From NCBI GenBank assembly GCA_016205025.1, contig JACQJO010000029.1, positions 1-64,000 on the forward strand: a stretch of DNA of 64,000 nt, given 5' to 3'. The translations under genes and the position numbers were made by a program. The notes beneath the pieces were generated by a model. It saw only the letters and a program-made list of their open reading frames with translations, made no database searches and was not told the origin of the DNA. The DNA comes from Elusimicrobiota bacterium (GTDB taxonomy: Bacteria > Elusimicrobiota > Elusimicrobia > JACQPE01). Of the stretch, positions 1-8,389 are shown one piece after another; positions within the stretch are counted from its first letter, which is position 1, and the number at the start of each line of letters is the position of its first letter.

Positions 1-20
1 CAGACCCGAGAACCAGTCCC

Positions 21-100
21 GTCGGTTCTCCCCGCGTGCTCGCGGGGCCCCTCGGAGCAGCGCCTCCGGCGCCCCAGGTGCCGCGAGCTCTGCGAACGGC
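21..100. repeat. GC-rich palindromic repeat, degenerate copy
   Basis: The 148 bases before the first gene hold no ORF of interest. Positions 30-47 form a perfect hairpin (CCCCGCG, loop TGCT, CGCGGGG). Positions 60-100 (core CGCCTCCGGCG followed by GAGCTCTGCGA) resemble the 60-bp repeats at 13711-13770, 21742-21801 and 22270-22328. There is no T-run on either side, so I treat it as a repeat and not as an intrinsic terminator. Confidence 0.5.
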
Positions 101-148
101 CTCCACTACTGGGTTCAAGGGTGACTCCCCTGCGCTAAACCTTTACCC

Positions 149-1472
149 CTAATGACGGTGTTCTCCTTTTTTATCTTTACGGCCGGAAATGGCCGCTTTG
201 AGCCTTGATTCCGAATCAATCAAAAAGTTGGCCGAGGTCACCACCCTCTCGCCTTCTTCTATTCCCGAAAGAAGCTCATAGAAACCCTGGGCTTCCTGCC
301 CAACTTTGACCTCGCGGGGCTCGATCCTGCCGCCCCCAAGGTCAAGGAAAACAATCCGGCGCTCACCGGTATCAAGCACCGCGGACTCCGGCACGGCCAG
401 CTTCATGCCCAAATCCACCATAATAGCGGCGTTAACGTACATCTCGAGTTTTAAGAAGCCTTCGCGATTGGGAACCTCGATTCTGACTTTAAGCGAGCGC
501 GTTTCCGAGGAAAGAATCGGATCCACCGCTTTAACCACCCCGGAAAACGAGCGGCCCGGATAAGCCGGGGTGGTCAGATCAACGCGCTGGCCGGGCCTGA
601 CCAATCCTATCTCGTACTCATAGATTTGAGCGTAAACCCAGACCGTGCCGCCGGGCTCCCCAAGCAAAAGATTAGTCGACTGCTCGCTTGATCGAGACAT
701 CTCATTGATTTGATCTTGAGAAAGGCCCATCTGCCGCAGTCGAAGAACGGAGGAGCGCACCAGAGCCTCCGCTTGGTTTAGCACGTCCGGCCAAGGGCTG
801 TTTTTTACCTTCTCTTTGGCTTTGACGGCTTCATGATACTCCGCGATCGCGTTGTAAAGGTCGGGATCATAAGCCACGCGGCCGCTGGCGCGCACTTTAA
901 TTTTGAGCTCCCGCCGGCCGAGCGGCTCGGATTTAAGTCCGATCATCTGGCGCTTTTCCGCGGAAAGAACAAGGCCGGCTTGGCCGGGCACTTTGGCCTC
1001 GCCTTCTGTTTCTTCGGCGTAAACCGGCACATAATCCATGCCCATTTCGTCTTTTTTGGGCGCCGGGGAAGTCACTTCCGGCCGCATGGGATGGCGATAA
1101 TAAAGAATTTCGCCTTTGGCGATTTCGGCGGCCTCGGCCACATGGGTCCCACAAACAGGGCAGGTAACCTTCTCGCCGGGTTTCAACGGCAGTTCCATGG
1201 GGCAGTTGGCCATCTTGCAATTATGAAGCAAACAAACCTTGGCCAAAGAAACGGTTTTTTTCTGATCCTCGCTTTGCGTCTGATCCTCCATGGGGATCAG
1301 CTTCATATTGCAAATGGGGCAGTCCCCGGGTTTGGGCGAGGTGTAGGTGGGGTGCATGGGGCAATAAAATAGCGAGGGGTGAGGGGTGCTGATAAACTCT
1401 CCTGACGACAAAAACGCCTGCCGAAAAGATAAAAACTGCGGCCAGAAGAACAGCTAACTTATTCTTTTTCAT
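149..1472 (-). CDS. CusB-like heavy-metal RND efflux periplasmic adaptor, apparent frameshift
   Basis: Membrane-fusion (adaptor) subunit expected to bridge an inner-membrane RND pump and a TolC-type channel for heavy-metal export. The main frame (149-1411, 420 aa) carries a heavy-metal-binding module (CPMHP then CPIC, residues about 17-34), a second degenerate copy (YYRHPMRPEVTSP, about 105-130), then the hairpin/lipoyl/barrel adaptor region. The signal peptide (MKKNKLAVLLAAVFIFSAGV) is in another frame starting at 1472. It has a good ribosome site (AGGAGGTAGCG) and overlaps the upstream TolC-like gene's stop. Removing one base from the A5 run at 1410-1414 joins the two frames into a normal secreted adaptor of about 440 residues. 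This is either an assembly error or a real inactivating slip. No RND pump gene follows within the window. Family call is firm; functional integrity is uncertain. Confidence 0.85.
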
Positions 1473-2736
1473 CGCTACCTCCTAAATCATCCAAATCCCG
1501 GCCGACCACTCGTTCCAGCTCGGCCAGCCGCTCTTGATAACTCGCTATGTACTGGTAATACTCCAGCCGAAAATTAAGCAGAGAACGCTGGGCGTCCAAA
1601 AGATCGAGAAAATTGGATTTGTCCGCTTGATACCCGGCTTCGGCCACTTTCAAGGCGAACTCGGCTTGGGGGATGACGCTGGTTTGATAAATTTCAATCA
1701 ACCGCTCAACCGTTTGCGCTTTGACCAAGGCGGATTTCAGTTCAGCCTCGGTCATCACTCTCATGGCTTGGTATTGGGCCTCGGCCATCTCTTTTTCGGC
1801 CCGCGCCTCCTGGGCCATGGCGGCCGGCCCCCAAAACCACAAGGGAACCGTAAACCCAAACATGGCGTCCCGTGATGGACCGGACATAGCATCCCTCCTC
1901 TGTCGATAACCCAGCATCAGATTGGGTAAAAACTCGGAGCGCGCCAGGCTTAACGATTTAGAGGCGCGTTGGAGCGCGAAAAATGCTTCTTTGAGCTGCG
2001 GCCTGCGGGCCAAGGCCACGGTTTTCAAATCATCAAACGTGCGCTCCAATTTCTTTGACTCCGGATCAACGGGTTTTCCCAAGGGCTTGTCCGCCTCGCG
2101 ATTTAACAAGGCGTTTAACATCGCCTGGGCGATCTCTTTTTCCTGGTTAAACATCACGCTCATATTGAGCATCTTGGTCAGCTCCACCTGGGCTTTCAGC
2201 GCGTCGGACTGACCGGCGTGTCCGGCCGCGTACTTCGATTGCGCGATTTTGGTGAAGCGCCGCATCAGCTCGATATTTTCACCGAAAATCTCAAGGCTTT
2301 TGTGAGCCAAATAAAGCATGGCGTAGGTGGATCGCGCGCGCGCCAAAACTTCCCGCACCTTGGCGCGGTAAGCCTCGTGGGCCATCGCCGCCCCTTTGGC
2401 CGCGACGCCGCGCCTTAAAATCAGGGTGGAAGGAAACGGGATCTCCTGGCTGACGGCCCAATTTTTCTCTTGCGCGCCGCCTGTGACGCTCTGATCCTTC
2501 GGAGCATGCATGCGCTCCAAATCCAGCCGCGGGCTTTTGAGTCCCGTAGCTTGGGTAGTTCTTTTTTTCGCCGCCTCCCAAAATTTTGATGCCGCCAAAA
2601 TTTCAGGGTTATCCCGGCGCGCCGCTTCCAAAATCTGGCGCAGATCAATCGTATCGCTCGAAATTTCCATGGCGGACGAGACGGCAACCCCTGCGTTTAG
2701 AAAAATCAGCGCTAGCGCTGCGAACTTCAATTTCAT
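1459..2736 (-). CDS. TolC/CusC-like outer membrane efflux protein
   Basis: Predicted outer-membrane channel of a tripartite metal efflux system, 425 aa. It begins with a signal peptide (MKLKFAALALIFLNAGVAVSSA). The mature part consists of long amphipathic helices typical of the OEP family, with two repeats (about residues 30-220 and 230-415) rich in Ala, Glu and Gln. The C-terminal coding end overlaps the start of the CusB-like adaptor by 14 bases, implying translational coupling. The Cys-rich secreted protein at 2829-3227 lies 92 bases upstream on the same strand and probably belongs to the same transcription unit. Metal versus other substrate is inferred only from the metal-binding modules of the neighbouring adaptor. 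Confidence 0.88.
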   Translation of the reverse strand: MKLKFAALALIFLNAGVAVSSAMEISSDTIDLRQILEAARRDNPEILAASKFWEAAKKRTTQATGLKSPRLDLERMHAPKDQSVTGGAQEKNWAVSQEIPFPSTLILRRGVAAKGAAMAHEAYRAKVREVLARARSTYAMLYLAHKSLEIFGENIELMRRFTKIAQSKYAAGHAGQSDALKAQVELTKMLNMSVMFNQEKEIAQAMLNALLNREADKPLGKPVDPESKKLERTFDDLKTVALARRPQLKEAFFALQRASKSLSLARSEFLPNLMLGYRQRRDAMSGPSRDAMFGFTVPLWFWGPAAMAQEARAEKEMAEAQYQAMRVMTEAELKSALVKAQTVERLIEIYQTSVIPQAEFALKVAEAGYQADKSNFLDLLDAQRSLLNFRLEYYQYIASYQERLAELERVVGRDLDDLGGSDEKE

Positions 2737-2828
2737 GCTGCCTCCTGCTTAAAAACCTTCGGCCTAACCACGACGACCAAAAGTTAGCATTAACGAACGG
2801 ACTGGGCGTGGTTAGGAAACCAGCTTAC

Positions 2829-3227
2829 TTAAGCTTGCGGAGGCGCGCGGGTAAGGTGAGATTCGAGCGTTATGGGCGGCGGCCCGGTTTGGATGCGAAA
2901 AACAACCGTTCGCGAACTCGCCAAATCGGCCTTGACAACGTCTTCGCCGGCCGTGGCAACAGCCAAAACGATAAAACTTTTAGGCTGGGCTTTTAAATAG
3001 GAATCAAGAACAACGGGCTGACTGCCGCAACAGAGGGCCGCCTTGTGGTCCGCCTTTTTTTGGTGTCCGGGGCAGTTGCCGCGCTCTTTCTTGCGGGTCA
3101 GGTCACAGCAGGAATGGGAAACCTTGGATTTGAGGCAATTTTTCTCGGGGCAAAAAGCGGCCGCCTGCCCCAGCAGGCTCGCCATAAAAAGAAAGGCAAG
3201 CGCCGCTCGTGATTTCATCACAATCAT
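2829..3227 (-). CDS. Secreted Cys/His-rich small protein, putative metal-binding
   Basis: A 132-aa protein with a signal peptide (MKSRAALAFLFMASLLGQAAA). A compact Cys-rich segment follows at about residues 26-70: FCPEKNC, HSCCD, GNCPGH and ALCCG, eight cysteines with nearby histidines. The C-terminal half has no cysteine and no recognised domain. It is the first gene of the leftward metal-efflux cluster, so periplasmic metal capture or delivery to the efflux pump is a reasonable inference. I do not recognise a named family. The start could be the first ATG or the one three codons later (MKSRA), which gives the cleaner signal peptide. Confidence 0.6.
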   Translation of the reverse strand: MIVMKSRAALAFLFMASLLGQAAAFCPEKNCLKSKVSHSCCDLTRKKERGNCPGHQKKADHKAALCCGSQPVVLDSYLKAQPKSFIVLAVATAGEDVVKADLASSRTVVFRIQTGPPPITLESHLTRAPPQA

Positions 3228-3404
3228 ATCCTAACAGCCAAATAGCTCAATTGCAAGGCCCTCACCCGCCAACCTGCAACAAAACAGCATCAAAGAATAG
3301 CAAACAATTAGTTTAACGGCTCGCCGCGCGCCTATGATTGCCCATCTGGCCGGTCTGTTGCCTGCTTTTAAAGGTATGACTCGTATTTTGACGCGGGCGT
3401 TGCC

Positions 3405-4100
3405 ATGACTGGACTCATCCGCAGGGCGATCCGCGATGTTGTTTTCGGCGCGCAGGACGGCTTGGTTTCCACCCTGGGCGCGGTGACTGGCATCGCGGCC
3501 GGCACCGGCGACAACGCCACAACCGCTTTGGCGGGCTTGGTGGTGGTGGCGGTGGAGTCTTTGTCCATGGCCGCGGGCACCTACATTTCCTCCAAATCTC
3601 ACGGCCAGTACCTGAAATTTCTTTTAGAGGAGGAACGCCGGCAAATCGAGCGCGACCCCGAAGGGGAACGCGAGGAAATCCGCACGATGTACGCGGCGCG
3701 TGGCTTTACCGCCGCCGAAATCGAGATGGTTGAAGAACGCCTGATGCGCGACAAGGAAATTCTGCTTGAAGACATGGCCCACAAGGAGCTCGGCATCATA
3801 CCGGCTTATGATGAAAATCCGGCGCATAACGCTTTATTTATGGGAATTTCCTACGTTTTAGGAGGAGCGATCCCCTCACTCCCCTATTTCTTCTTACCCA
3901 TCAAACTGGCCATGCCCATTTCCCTCGCGATCACGGCCCTGGCCATGTTGGGCTTGGGCGCGGCCAAAGGCGCGGCGGTCAAGACGTCAAAATTGGCCTC
4001 CGGTTTTGAAGTACTGGGCCTGGGCGCCGCCGCCGCGGCCCTAGGTTATATGATCGGTCAGGCCGGCGCGGCTATCTTCGGCATCCCCGTTTTACACTAA
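3405..4100 (+). CDS. VIT1/CCC1 family iron/manganese transporter
   Basis: A 231-aa integral membrane protein of the VIT1/CCC1 family, which moves Fe2+ or Mn2+ across membranes by proton antiport. The N-terminus has the family signature (RDVVFGAQDGLVSTLGAVTG) leading into TM1. Another transmembrane helix (about residues 43-66) precedes a charged cytosolic metal-binding helical region rich in Glu (about 75-130; EEERRQIER, VEERLMRDKE, EDMAHKELG), then three TM segments to the C-terminus. It is divergent from the leftward efflux genes across about 175 bases. A 5'-truncated, frameshifted copy of its 3' half occurs at 19583-19882. The start has only a weak ribosome site; the upstream ATG at 3376 is out of frame. 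Confidence 0.9.
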   Translation: MTGLIRRAIRDVVFGAQDGLVSTLGAVTGIAAGTGDNATTALAGLVVVAVESLSMAAGTYISSKSHGQYLKFLLEEERRQIERDPEGEREEIRTMYAARGFTAAEIEMVEERLMRDKEILLEDMAHKELGIIPAYDENPAHNALFMGISYVLGGAIPSLPYFFLPIKLAMPISLAITALAMLGLGAAKGAAVKTSKLASGFEVLGLGAAAAALGYMIGQAGAAIFGIPVLH

Positions 4101-4223
4101 GCGCAACCTGCGGCAATCACGAGACCCATTGACGGAGTACCCGACATATCAGATTGAGGGTTGGATAAATCAAGCTGGGCTGTTAAACTTTAGAGCGCGC
4201 GCGACATCCCAAAAAAGGAGGCG

Positions 4224-4631
4224 ATGACGATGGCAGGATACTGGAAATTTTTAATAGGTATGGCGGCCGTGGCGGCAGGAATCAGCGGCAGCTACCTGCT
4301 GGGAGATTATCGCGGCTATCATCGGAGTTTCTCCGCCAGAACCAACGACTGCGTCTACGGCGGCACTCTCGAAGTCGAGTCACATCTTAGCGCGCTTAAA
4401 AATTTCAGAGCAGGCAAAACAGCCGAGGGCATCGAAACCATTGAAGCCCGCTTGGACAGCCAACTGCTTCTCATGGACCCGCAGCATCAGTTTCAACCCC
4501 TTAACGCGATTACCCTGGCTCAAATCCAAAAGACTATCCAAAACGCCAGAGCCTACCGGCTGGCCCATCCGCGCAAGTCAAAACGCAGCGGAATCGACAC
4601 GCTGGTTTCAGATCTGTTTAAACGGAATTAA
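4224..4631 (+). CDS. Membrane-anchored protein of unknown function
   Basis: A 135-aa ORF preceded by a strong ribosome site (AAAGGAGGCG, then ATG ACG ATG). An N-terminal hydrophobic segment (about residues 6-27, WKFLIGMAAVAAGISGSYLLG) should be a membrane anchor or uncleaved signal. The remainder is a soluble, helical, moderately basic tail with no cysteine cluster or known motif. It follows the VIT1-like gene by 123 bases on the same strand, and I do not recognise the family. The coding reality is supported by the ribosome site and by a clean end before a convergent gene. Confidence 0.6.
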   Translation: MTMAGYWKFLIGMAAVAAGISGSYLLGDYRGYHRSFSARTNDCVYGGTLEVESHLSALKNFRAGKTAEGIETIEARLDSQLLLMDPQHQFQPLNAITLAQIQKTIQNARAYRLAHPRKSKRSGIDTLVSDLFKRN

Positions 4632-4714
4632 AACCAATGAGTGCTAGCAGCACTTTGATTTTCCCTGATTGTGTCCCACGGACAGTCTTTTCTAGAGAAG
4701 AATCGGGCTAACAA
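4628..4714 (-). pseudogene. Remnant of the CPWDTIR small-protein family
   Basis: A 28-codon frame (TTG start after GGAGGG) reads through SRKDCPWDTIR, the same N-terminal block found in the intact small proteins at 7082-7345 and 21800-22048, then diverges and stops. At DNA level 4665-4687 is identical over 23 bases to 7287-7309. It sits just downstream of the ParA-like gene, so it and the 7082-7345 copy bracket the ParA / AlbA_2 pair. It may be a truncated copy left by recombination. Confidence 0.5.
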
Positions 4715-4739
4715 GCTACCCTCCCTGCTACCCACTATT

Positions 4740-5774
4740 TTAAACTTCACCCGCGAGGGGCCTCTCCACCCGCTGCTTGGACTCTAACTTAAACCCAACT
4801 TTTTTACCTATCTCGAAAGCCAACCGCTGAAAATCTTTAGAGGCTTCCTGAACCGCCTGAACATGGGCTCCGATAGCGCCATCCGCCGGTTTTAGATGAA
4901 AAATAGGTTTATTGGCCTCTTGAGCCAACGGCATAAGACTTCTGTAATGTTTAATAAGCGCCAAGCAATCAGGATCCTCTTGAGGCGTCTGGATTGTACC
5001 CGGCTTGTCTTTCAATACCTCTTCCCTGTACACCTTGGGGATTTTACGAATCCACCGTTCGTAAGCCTTAACGGGACGATCTAAACGGACGGCGTGCTGA
5101 AGAACAATATAACCAATCGGCTGCATGCCTCCCTTCGGAATTTCCAGGCTGGGATCAGGGTTTTTCTTAATCCGCTCTTTCCACTCCCGTCTCCATTTCA
5201 TTAAAGTCGGTCCCAGGTTCTGAAGGCCTTGGATAGAAAATAAATCCGGGGATAAAGGAACCACAACGAAATCCGCGGAGATCAACGCCGCCCGATTTAT
5301 CGCACCTAAATTTGGCCCTACATCCACCAATATTAACTCGGCTTCCTGGGCCTTCGCGGCATGGCGTAAAATACGCCCAAAAGAAGAAATCACCCTGAAA
5401 GCTCTCTCTTTGCCGGCCATGCAATCCGTCCATTGACTGCTCAATTCATCTTCAAAGCTTGAGAGATTCAGATCGCCGATTATCAAACCAAGATTGTCCG
5501 CGACATTTTCCACATAAGGCGGAGATATGTCTCCCGTGCCTTTTATAACAGGCAGAATAGAACCGTATATTGTTTTGGAATGGACTTTATCGGTCCACAA
5601 CTCCTCCAAACTCTTCTCATCCAAAAATGCAGAAGTTAAATTTGCTTGGGGATCCAAATCAGCCGCAATCACACGCACTCCCAAGTCGGCATACATCCAG
5701 GCTAGATGATAGACGAGCGATGTTTTTCCAACGCCGCCTTTGTTGTTAAAAAAGGCTACTACCGCAGTTTTCAC
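4740..5774 (-). CDS. ParA-family ATPase (Soj/MinD-like)
   Basis: A 344-aa cytosolic P-loop ATPase. The deviant Walker A box (NNKGGVGKTS, residues about 10-19) is that of ParA/MinD proteins, followed by ADLDPQANLT (switch I region) and LILVDVGPNLG (Walker B region, about 140-150). There is no adjacent ParB or centromere-like repeat array. Its GTG start overlaps the stop of the upstream AlbA_2/ATP-binding gene (GTGA), so the two are translationally coupled. Partnership with a Schlafen-like protein and not ParB suggests a regulatory or defence role over DNA partition; that is inference. Confidence 0.88.
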   Translation of the reverse strand: MKTAVVAFFNNKGGVGKTSLVYHLAWMYADLGVRVIAADLDPQANLTSAFLDEKSLEELWTDKVHSKTIYGSILPVIKGTGDISPPYVENVADNLGLIIGDLNLSSFEDELSSQWTDCMAGKERAFRVISSFGRILRHAAKAQEAELILVDVGPNLGAINRAALISADFVVVPLSPDLFSIQGLQNLGPTLMKWRREWKERIKKNPDPSLEIPKGGMQPIGYIVLQHAVRLDRPVKAYERWIRKIPKVYREEVLKDKPGTIQTPQEDPDCLALIKHYRSLMPLAQEANKPIFHLKPADGAIGAHVQAVQEASKDFQRLAFEIGKKVGFKLESKQRVERPLAGEV

Positions 5775-6970
5775 GTACCCCTCTTGATAATAACCAAAAT
5801 ATGTGAATCTTCAATACAAAATTCAAGCCCGGAATTCCCATTATCTTGCAAAGCCTGTTCAGCCAAAGGAATTCCCATGCCAAACCTCTGAACATATCCC
5901 AAATTTTTCATTGCCTCGGCCAGATGCGGATTTCGGTAATCCGTCACTCCGGGCTTTCCAAAATTTACGGCATTAACCTGCCCAAATGGCCCGCCGGGGC
6001 TCAATATCTCTATTCGGTTATTAAACCATGTTATACGCACGGGAGCGTTGGTTCCTTCATAAGTTCTATGCAAAATAGCGTTGCGCACGAGTTGTCTCAA
6101 GGCTTCGATGGGATAATCGGGCCTGCGAATCTCCACAGATTGTGTTGTATCCGATGAAATAGAAACATGGGCCTTCAATACTTCTTCTAGCTCACGAAAA
6201 AGCTGCGTAAGAGGTCCACTCATCTCTTTTTGAGATTTTATTGGATCCGCAAGCGTGATACCATCTACCCTTAAAAATTGCACATAAGCACCAGGAATAA
6301 AACGCCTAGGGTCTTTACCGGCTACCAGAATACCCAAAACTGTCGGTTTCACCTCTCCAGCAACGTCTATAAAACGAAGGGATGCCAGTTGTTCCTCCAA
6401 GGAGCGTTGATTCTGCGCAAGAATCTCCGTAGCAATGCTTGAAGGTAAGTATTCTTGGCGAAATAGGTTGGAATCAATGTCTTCTAGATTAGCGGAGTGA
6501 AGAGGGTTAAGATCAAACGGCAAATCCCTGGCCCGTCGTTTTTCACTTAAAATGCGTTCTTCGGCCGGGGTTGCCTTGTCTCTACGGGGGCCAACGCGAA
6601 TCCAGGTTACACCTTTATACCGAATAGGTGTATCGTCAGAAGGCCGCACAATGACAACTGCCACCTCGCAACGATGCACAATCCGCTTCTCAACGATCAT
6701 GCTAGGAAATGGATGTATATTCCCATTGGACCGCATATCTGCAAGTTCCTGTAATCGTTGGTCTGAAACTTGCCAATTAGCACAACTATTATCGTCGTTA
6801 AGGCCCACGAATACTACGCCGGATTTTCGATGATTGGGCAGATCATTGGCGAAAGCACAAATAGCCTGACCAATTCTTTCTTTATCAGTCAACGATGCTT
6901 TCCGTTCGACTGAATCTGACTCCAAATCATTTGCCAAGTCGCCCAATTCTTGATCCGTCATATCTATCAT
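5771..6970 (-). CDS. Schlafen (AlbA_2) domain ATP-binding protein, RecG-like C-terminus
   Basis: A protein of about 399 aa. The N-terminal AlbA_2 (Schlafen core) domain spans roughly residues 10-130 (VERKASL, IGQAICAFANDLPNH, GVVFVGLNDD, YKGVTWIRVG). The C-terminal half carries an HATPase_c_4-like region (about 275-385: LRQLVRNAILHRTYEG, ITWFNNRIEILSPGG, GMGIPLAEQAL), an arrangement common in proteins annotated as 'ATP-binding, RecG-like' regulators. The ATG at 6970 is preferred over the TTG one codon earlier. It is coupled to the ParA-like gene by a GTGA overlap. Family assignment is firm; cellular role is unknown, with transcriptional control or phage defence both possible. Confidence 0.85.
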   Translation of the reverse strand: MIDMTDQELGDLANDLESDSVERKASLTDKERIGQAICAFANDLPNHRKSGVVFVGLNDDNSCANWQVSDQRLQELADMRSNGNIHPFPSMIVEKRIVHRCEVAVVIVRPSDDTPIRYKGVTWIRVGPRRDKATPAEERILSEKRRARDLPFDLNPLHSANLEDIDSNLFRQEYLPSSIATEILAQNQRSLEEQLASLRFIDVAGEVKPTVLGILVAGKDPRRFIPGAYVQFLRVDGITLADPIKSQKEMSGPLTQLFRELEEVLKAHVSISSDTTQSVEIRRPDYPIEALRQLVRNAILHRTYEGTNAPVRITWFNNRIEILSPGGPFGQVNAVNFGKPGVTDYRNPHLAEAMKNLGYVQRFGMGIPLAEQALQDNGNSGLEFCIEDSHILVIIKRGT

Positions 6971-7081
6971 CAATTAAACCATTTTGACGTTAGGGGTTAC
7001 GAAGCGCTCGCAGGGGCCCTTCTCTCTCACTTAGACTGTCCATACCCAACAGTCAGCACCCTCTAAGAAATGATTAATGGC

Positions 7082-7345
7082 TTACTTCGGACCCATTAAG
7101 TTTGGCACTTGGGGGTTCTGTTTTTGGAAAAGTTCCTTAACCTGGGGGTGGTCAAAGGGCGGTTTTCCCTCGAAGGTTCGCAATGCTCCCTCGACAACTT
7201 GGGGGGTTTGGAAAATGGCGCGATCGTGGGTGAGCTGGCTGTCTAAACTTGTTTTGTGGCCCGCCAGGGAATCCGTCGGAACCATTCTGATTGTGTCCCA
7301 CGGACAGTCAACTCCTCTCGAGGGAATGAAATTCTTGCTATACAT
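7082..7345 (-). CDS. Conserved small protein, CPWDTIR family, copy 1
   Basis: An 87-aa predicted soluble protein whose residues 14-87 align without gaps to the 82-aa product at 21800-22048. Shared blocks are CPWDTIRMVPTDS, HKTSLDSQLTHD, RTFEGKPPFD and the invariant C-terminus PQVKELFQKQNPQVPNL. DNA differences between the copies in the last ten codons are all synonymous (for example AAC TTA ATG GGT against AAC TTG ATG GGC), a strong sign of selection on protein sequence. A GAGGG motif precedes the ATG. I do not recognise the family. It is isolated between the Schlafen-like gene and the ZIP transporter gene and could belong to a small mobile cassette. Confidence 0.6.
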   Translation of the reverse strand: MYSKNFIPSRGVDCPWDTIRMVPTDSLAGHKTSLDSQLTHDRAIFQTPQVVEGALRTFEGKPPFDHPQVKELFQKQNPQVPNLMGPK

Positions 7346-7460
7346 CGTCCCTCAATTTTATCCTGTTTTTACCTGATTGCACTTCGCATATCGAGAGAAC
7401 AGTAAAACAAACGAGATTCGTGGGCCCTTGCCCCCATTCATTCGGATGGACCCTCTTACC

Positions 7461-7500
7461 GAGCGCAGCCTCAGGCCATCGGCCAAAAACAGGGATTGGA
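7461..7500 (+). repeat. 40-bp direct repeat, left copy
   Basis: Begins GAGCGCAGCCT and ends CAGGGATTGG. It matches 9594-9633 at about 31 of 40 positions in the same orientation. The two copies bracket the ZIP / CbiX-like gene pair. The rest of the 240-base gap (7346-7586) shows no gene. Confidence 0.5.
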
Positions 7501-7586
7501 GTTTTCAGATAAAAGAATTTTATCGTTTCCTTGATATAAACAACAAAAATAACCGACCATTCCCGCTTGACTGCAGGCGAGCCAAA

Positions 7587-8369
7587 TCAACCTACCCAAA
7601 CGATAAACATCTCTGTTAGGAAAGCCAGGGCAAACCCTCCCAAGAGACCAAATTCCACAACGGCCTCTCCTTTGAGATGACGCCCCAGGTGGAGCAGTTC
7701 GCCAATAATGTAGAGAATGGCCCCGGCGGCTAAACCGAAAGAGAAGATACGGAAAATATCGGACTGCCAGAAGCCGCCAATGATGGCCCCCACGAAAGTT
7801 GGGCCTCCGCCGATCAGACCGGTAAGAGCCAAGAATTTCCAAGAAGGCCTTTGGCCGGAAAGGGGCGCGGCAATGCCGAAGCCCTCTGTTGCGTTGTGAA
7901 GGCCAAAGCCGACGGCTAAAAACAGCGCCAAACTTTGATCTCCCCAGGAGTAGGCCTGGGCGATGGCCAAACCTTCGGTCAAATTATGTATTCCTATGCC
8001 GATGGCGATCATTATGGCCATTTGCTTAGCCTGGACATTGGCAGGAAGTTCATCTTTTCCCTCATGAATGAAAGCCTTTTCGAAATACACCATGCTTAAA
8101 AGACCAACGGCCAAACCAAGTAAAAGGAGTCCGCTGAAAGTGGCGGCCGGGCCTAACGTCGGGAAACCTCCTGAAGCCGATTCAAAAAGCTCCTCGATCC
8201 ACTCCACCACTTTGCCCATGATCTCAACTAAAAGGAAAACCAGAATGCCCGTGGAAACAGCGTTAAGGAATCCCCTCGTTTTCTCCGAAACTCTGGGCAT
8301 GAGAGCGACGGGAAGCCCCAGAAATATCGTGATACCAGCGATCAATCCCAGCGTGACGTGCACCGGCAT
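7587..8369 (-). CDS. ZIP family metal transporter
   Basis: A 260-aa polytopic inner-membrane protein of the ZIP (Zrt/Irt-like) family, expected to import Zn2+ or related divalent metals. Eight hydrophobic segments are visible. The signature helices contain the binuclear metal-site motif HNLTEG (about residues 120-126) and the second-site HNATEG (about 150-156). An acidic, His-poor loop between TM3 and TM4 (FEKAFIHEGKDE) is present. GGAGG lies 8 bases before the ATG. It follows the exported CbiX-like gene by 20 bases, so both are probably transcribed from the promoter region carrying two TGAAAT-N3-ATTTCA boxes (9458-9549). Confidence 0.9.
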   Translation of the reverse strand: MPVHVTLGLIAGITIFLGLPVALMPRVSEKTRGFLNAVSTGILVFLLVEIMGKVVEWIEELFESASGGFPTLGPAATFSGLLLLGLAVGLLSMVYFEKAFIHEGKDELPANVQAKQMAIMIAIGIGIHNLTEGLAIAQAYSWGDQSLALFLAVGFGLHNATEGFGIAAPLSGQRPSWKFLALTGLIGGGPTFVGAIIGGFWQSDIFRIFSFGLAAGAILYIIGELLHLGRHLKGEAVVEFGLLGGFALAFLTEMFIVWVG

Positions 8370-8389
8370 ATTAGAAACCTCCGTAAAAC

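Noticed and set aside
30-47. Rho-independent terminator
   Set aside because: Strong GC hairpin but no T-run on either strand; it is part of a repeat family.
81-148. tRNA-like segment (GGGTTCAAGGGTGACTCC)
   Set aside because: No acceptor or anticodon stem could be built around the T-loop-like sequence.
833-1372. 179-codon plus-strand frame opposite the CusB-like gene
   Set aside because: His/Gly/Phe-rich antisense shadow of a clear minus-strand gene; no ribosome site or motif.
4740-5774. Plasmid partition locus
   Set aside because: ParA-like ATPase has no ParB partner or iteron-like parS repeats; it is coupled to a Schlafen-like gene instead.
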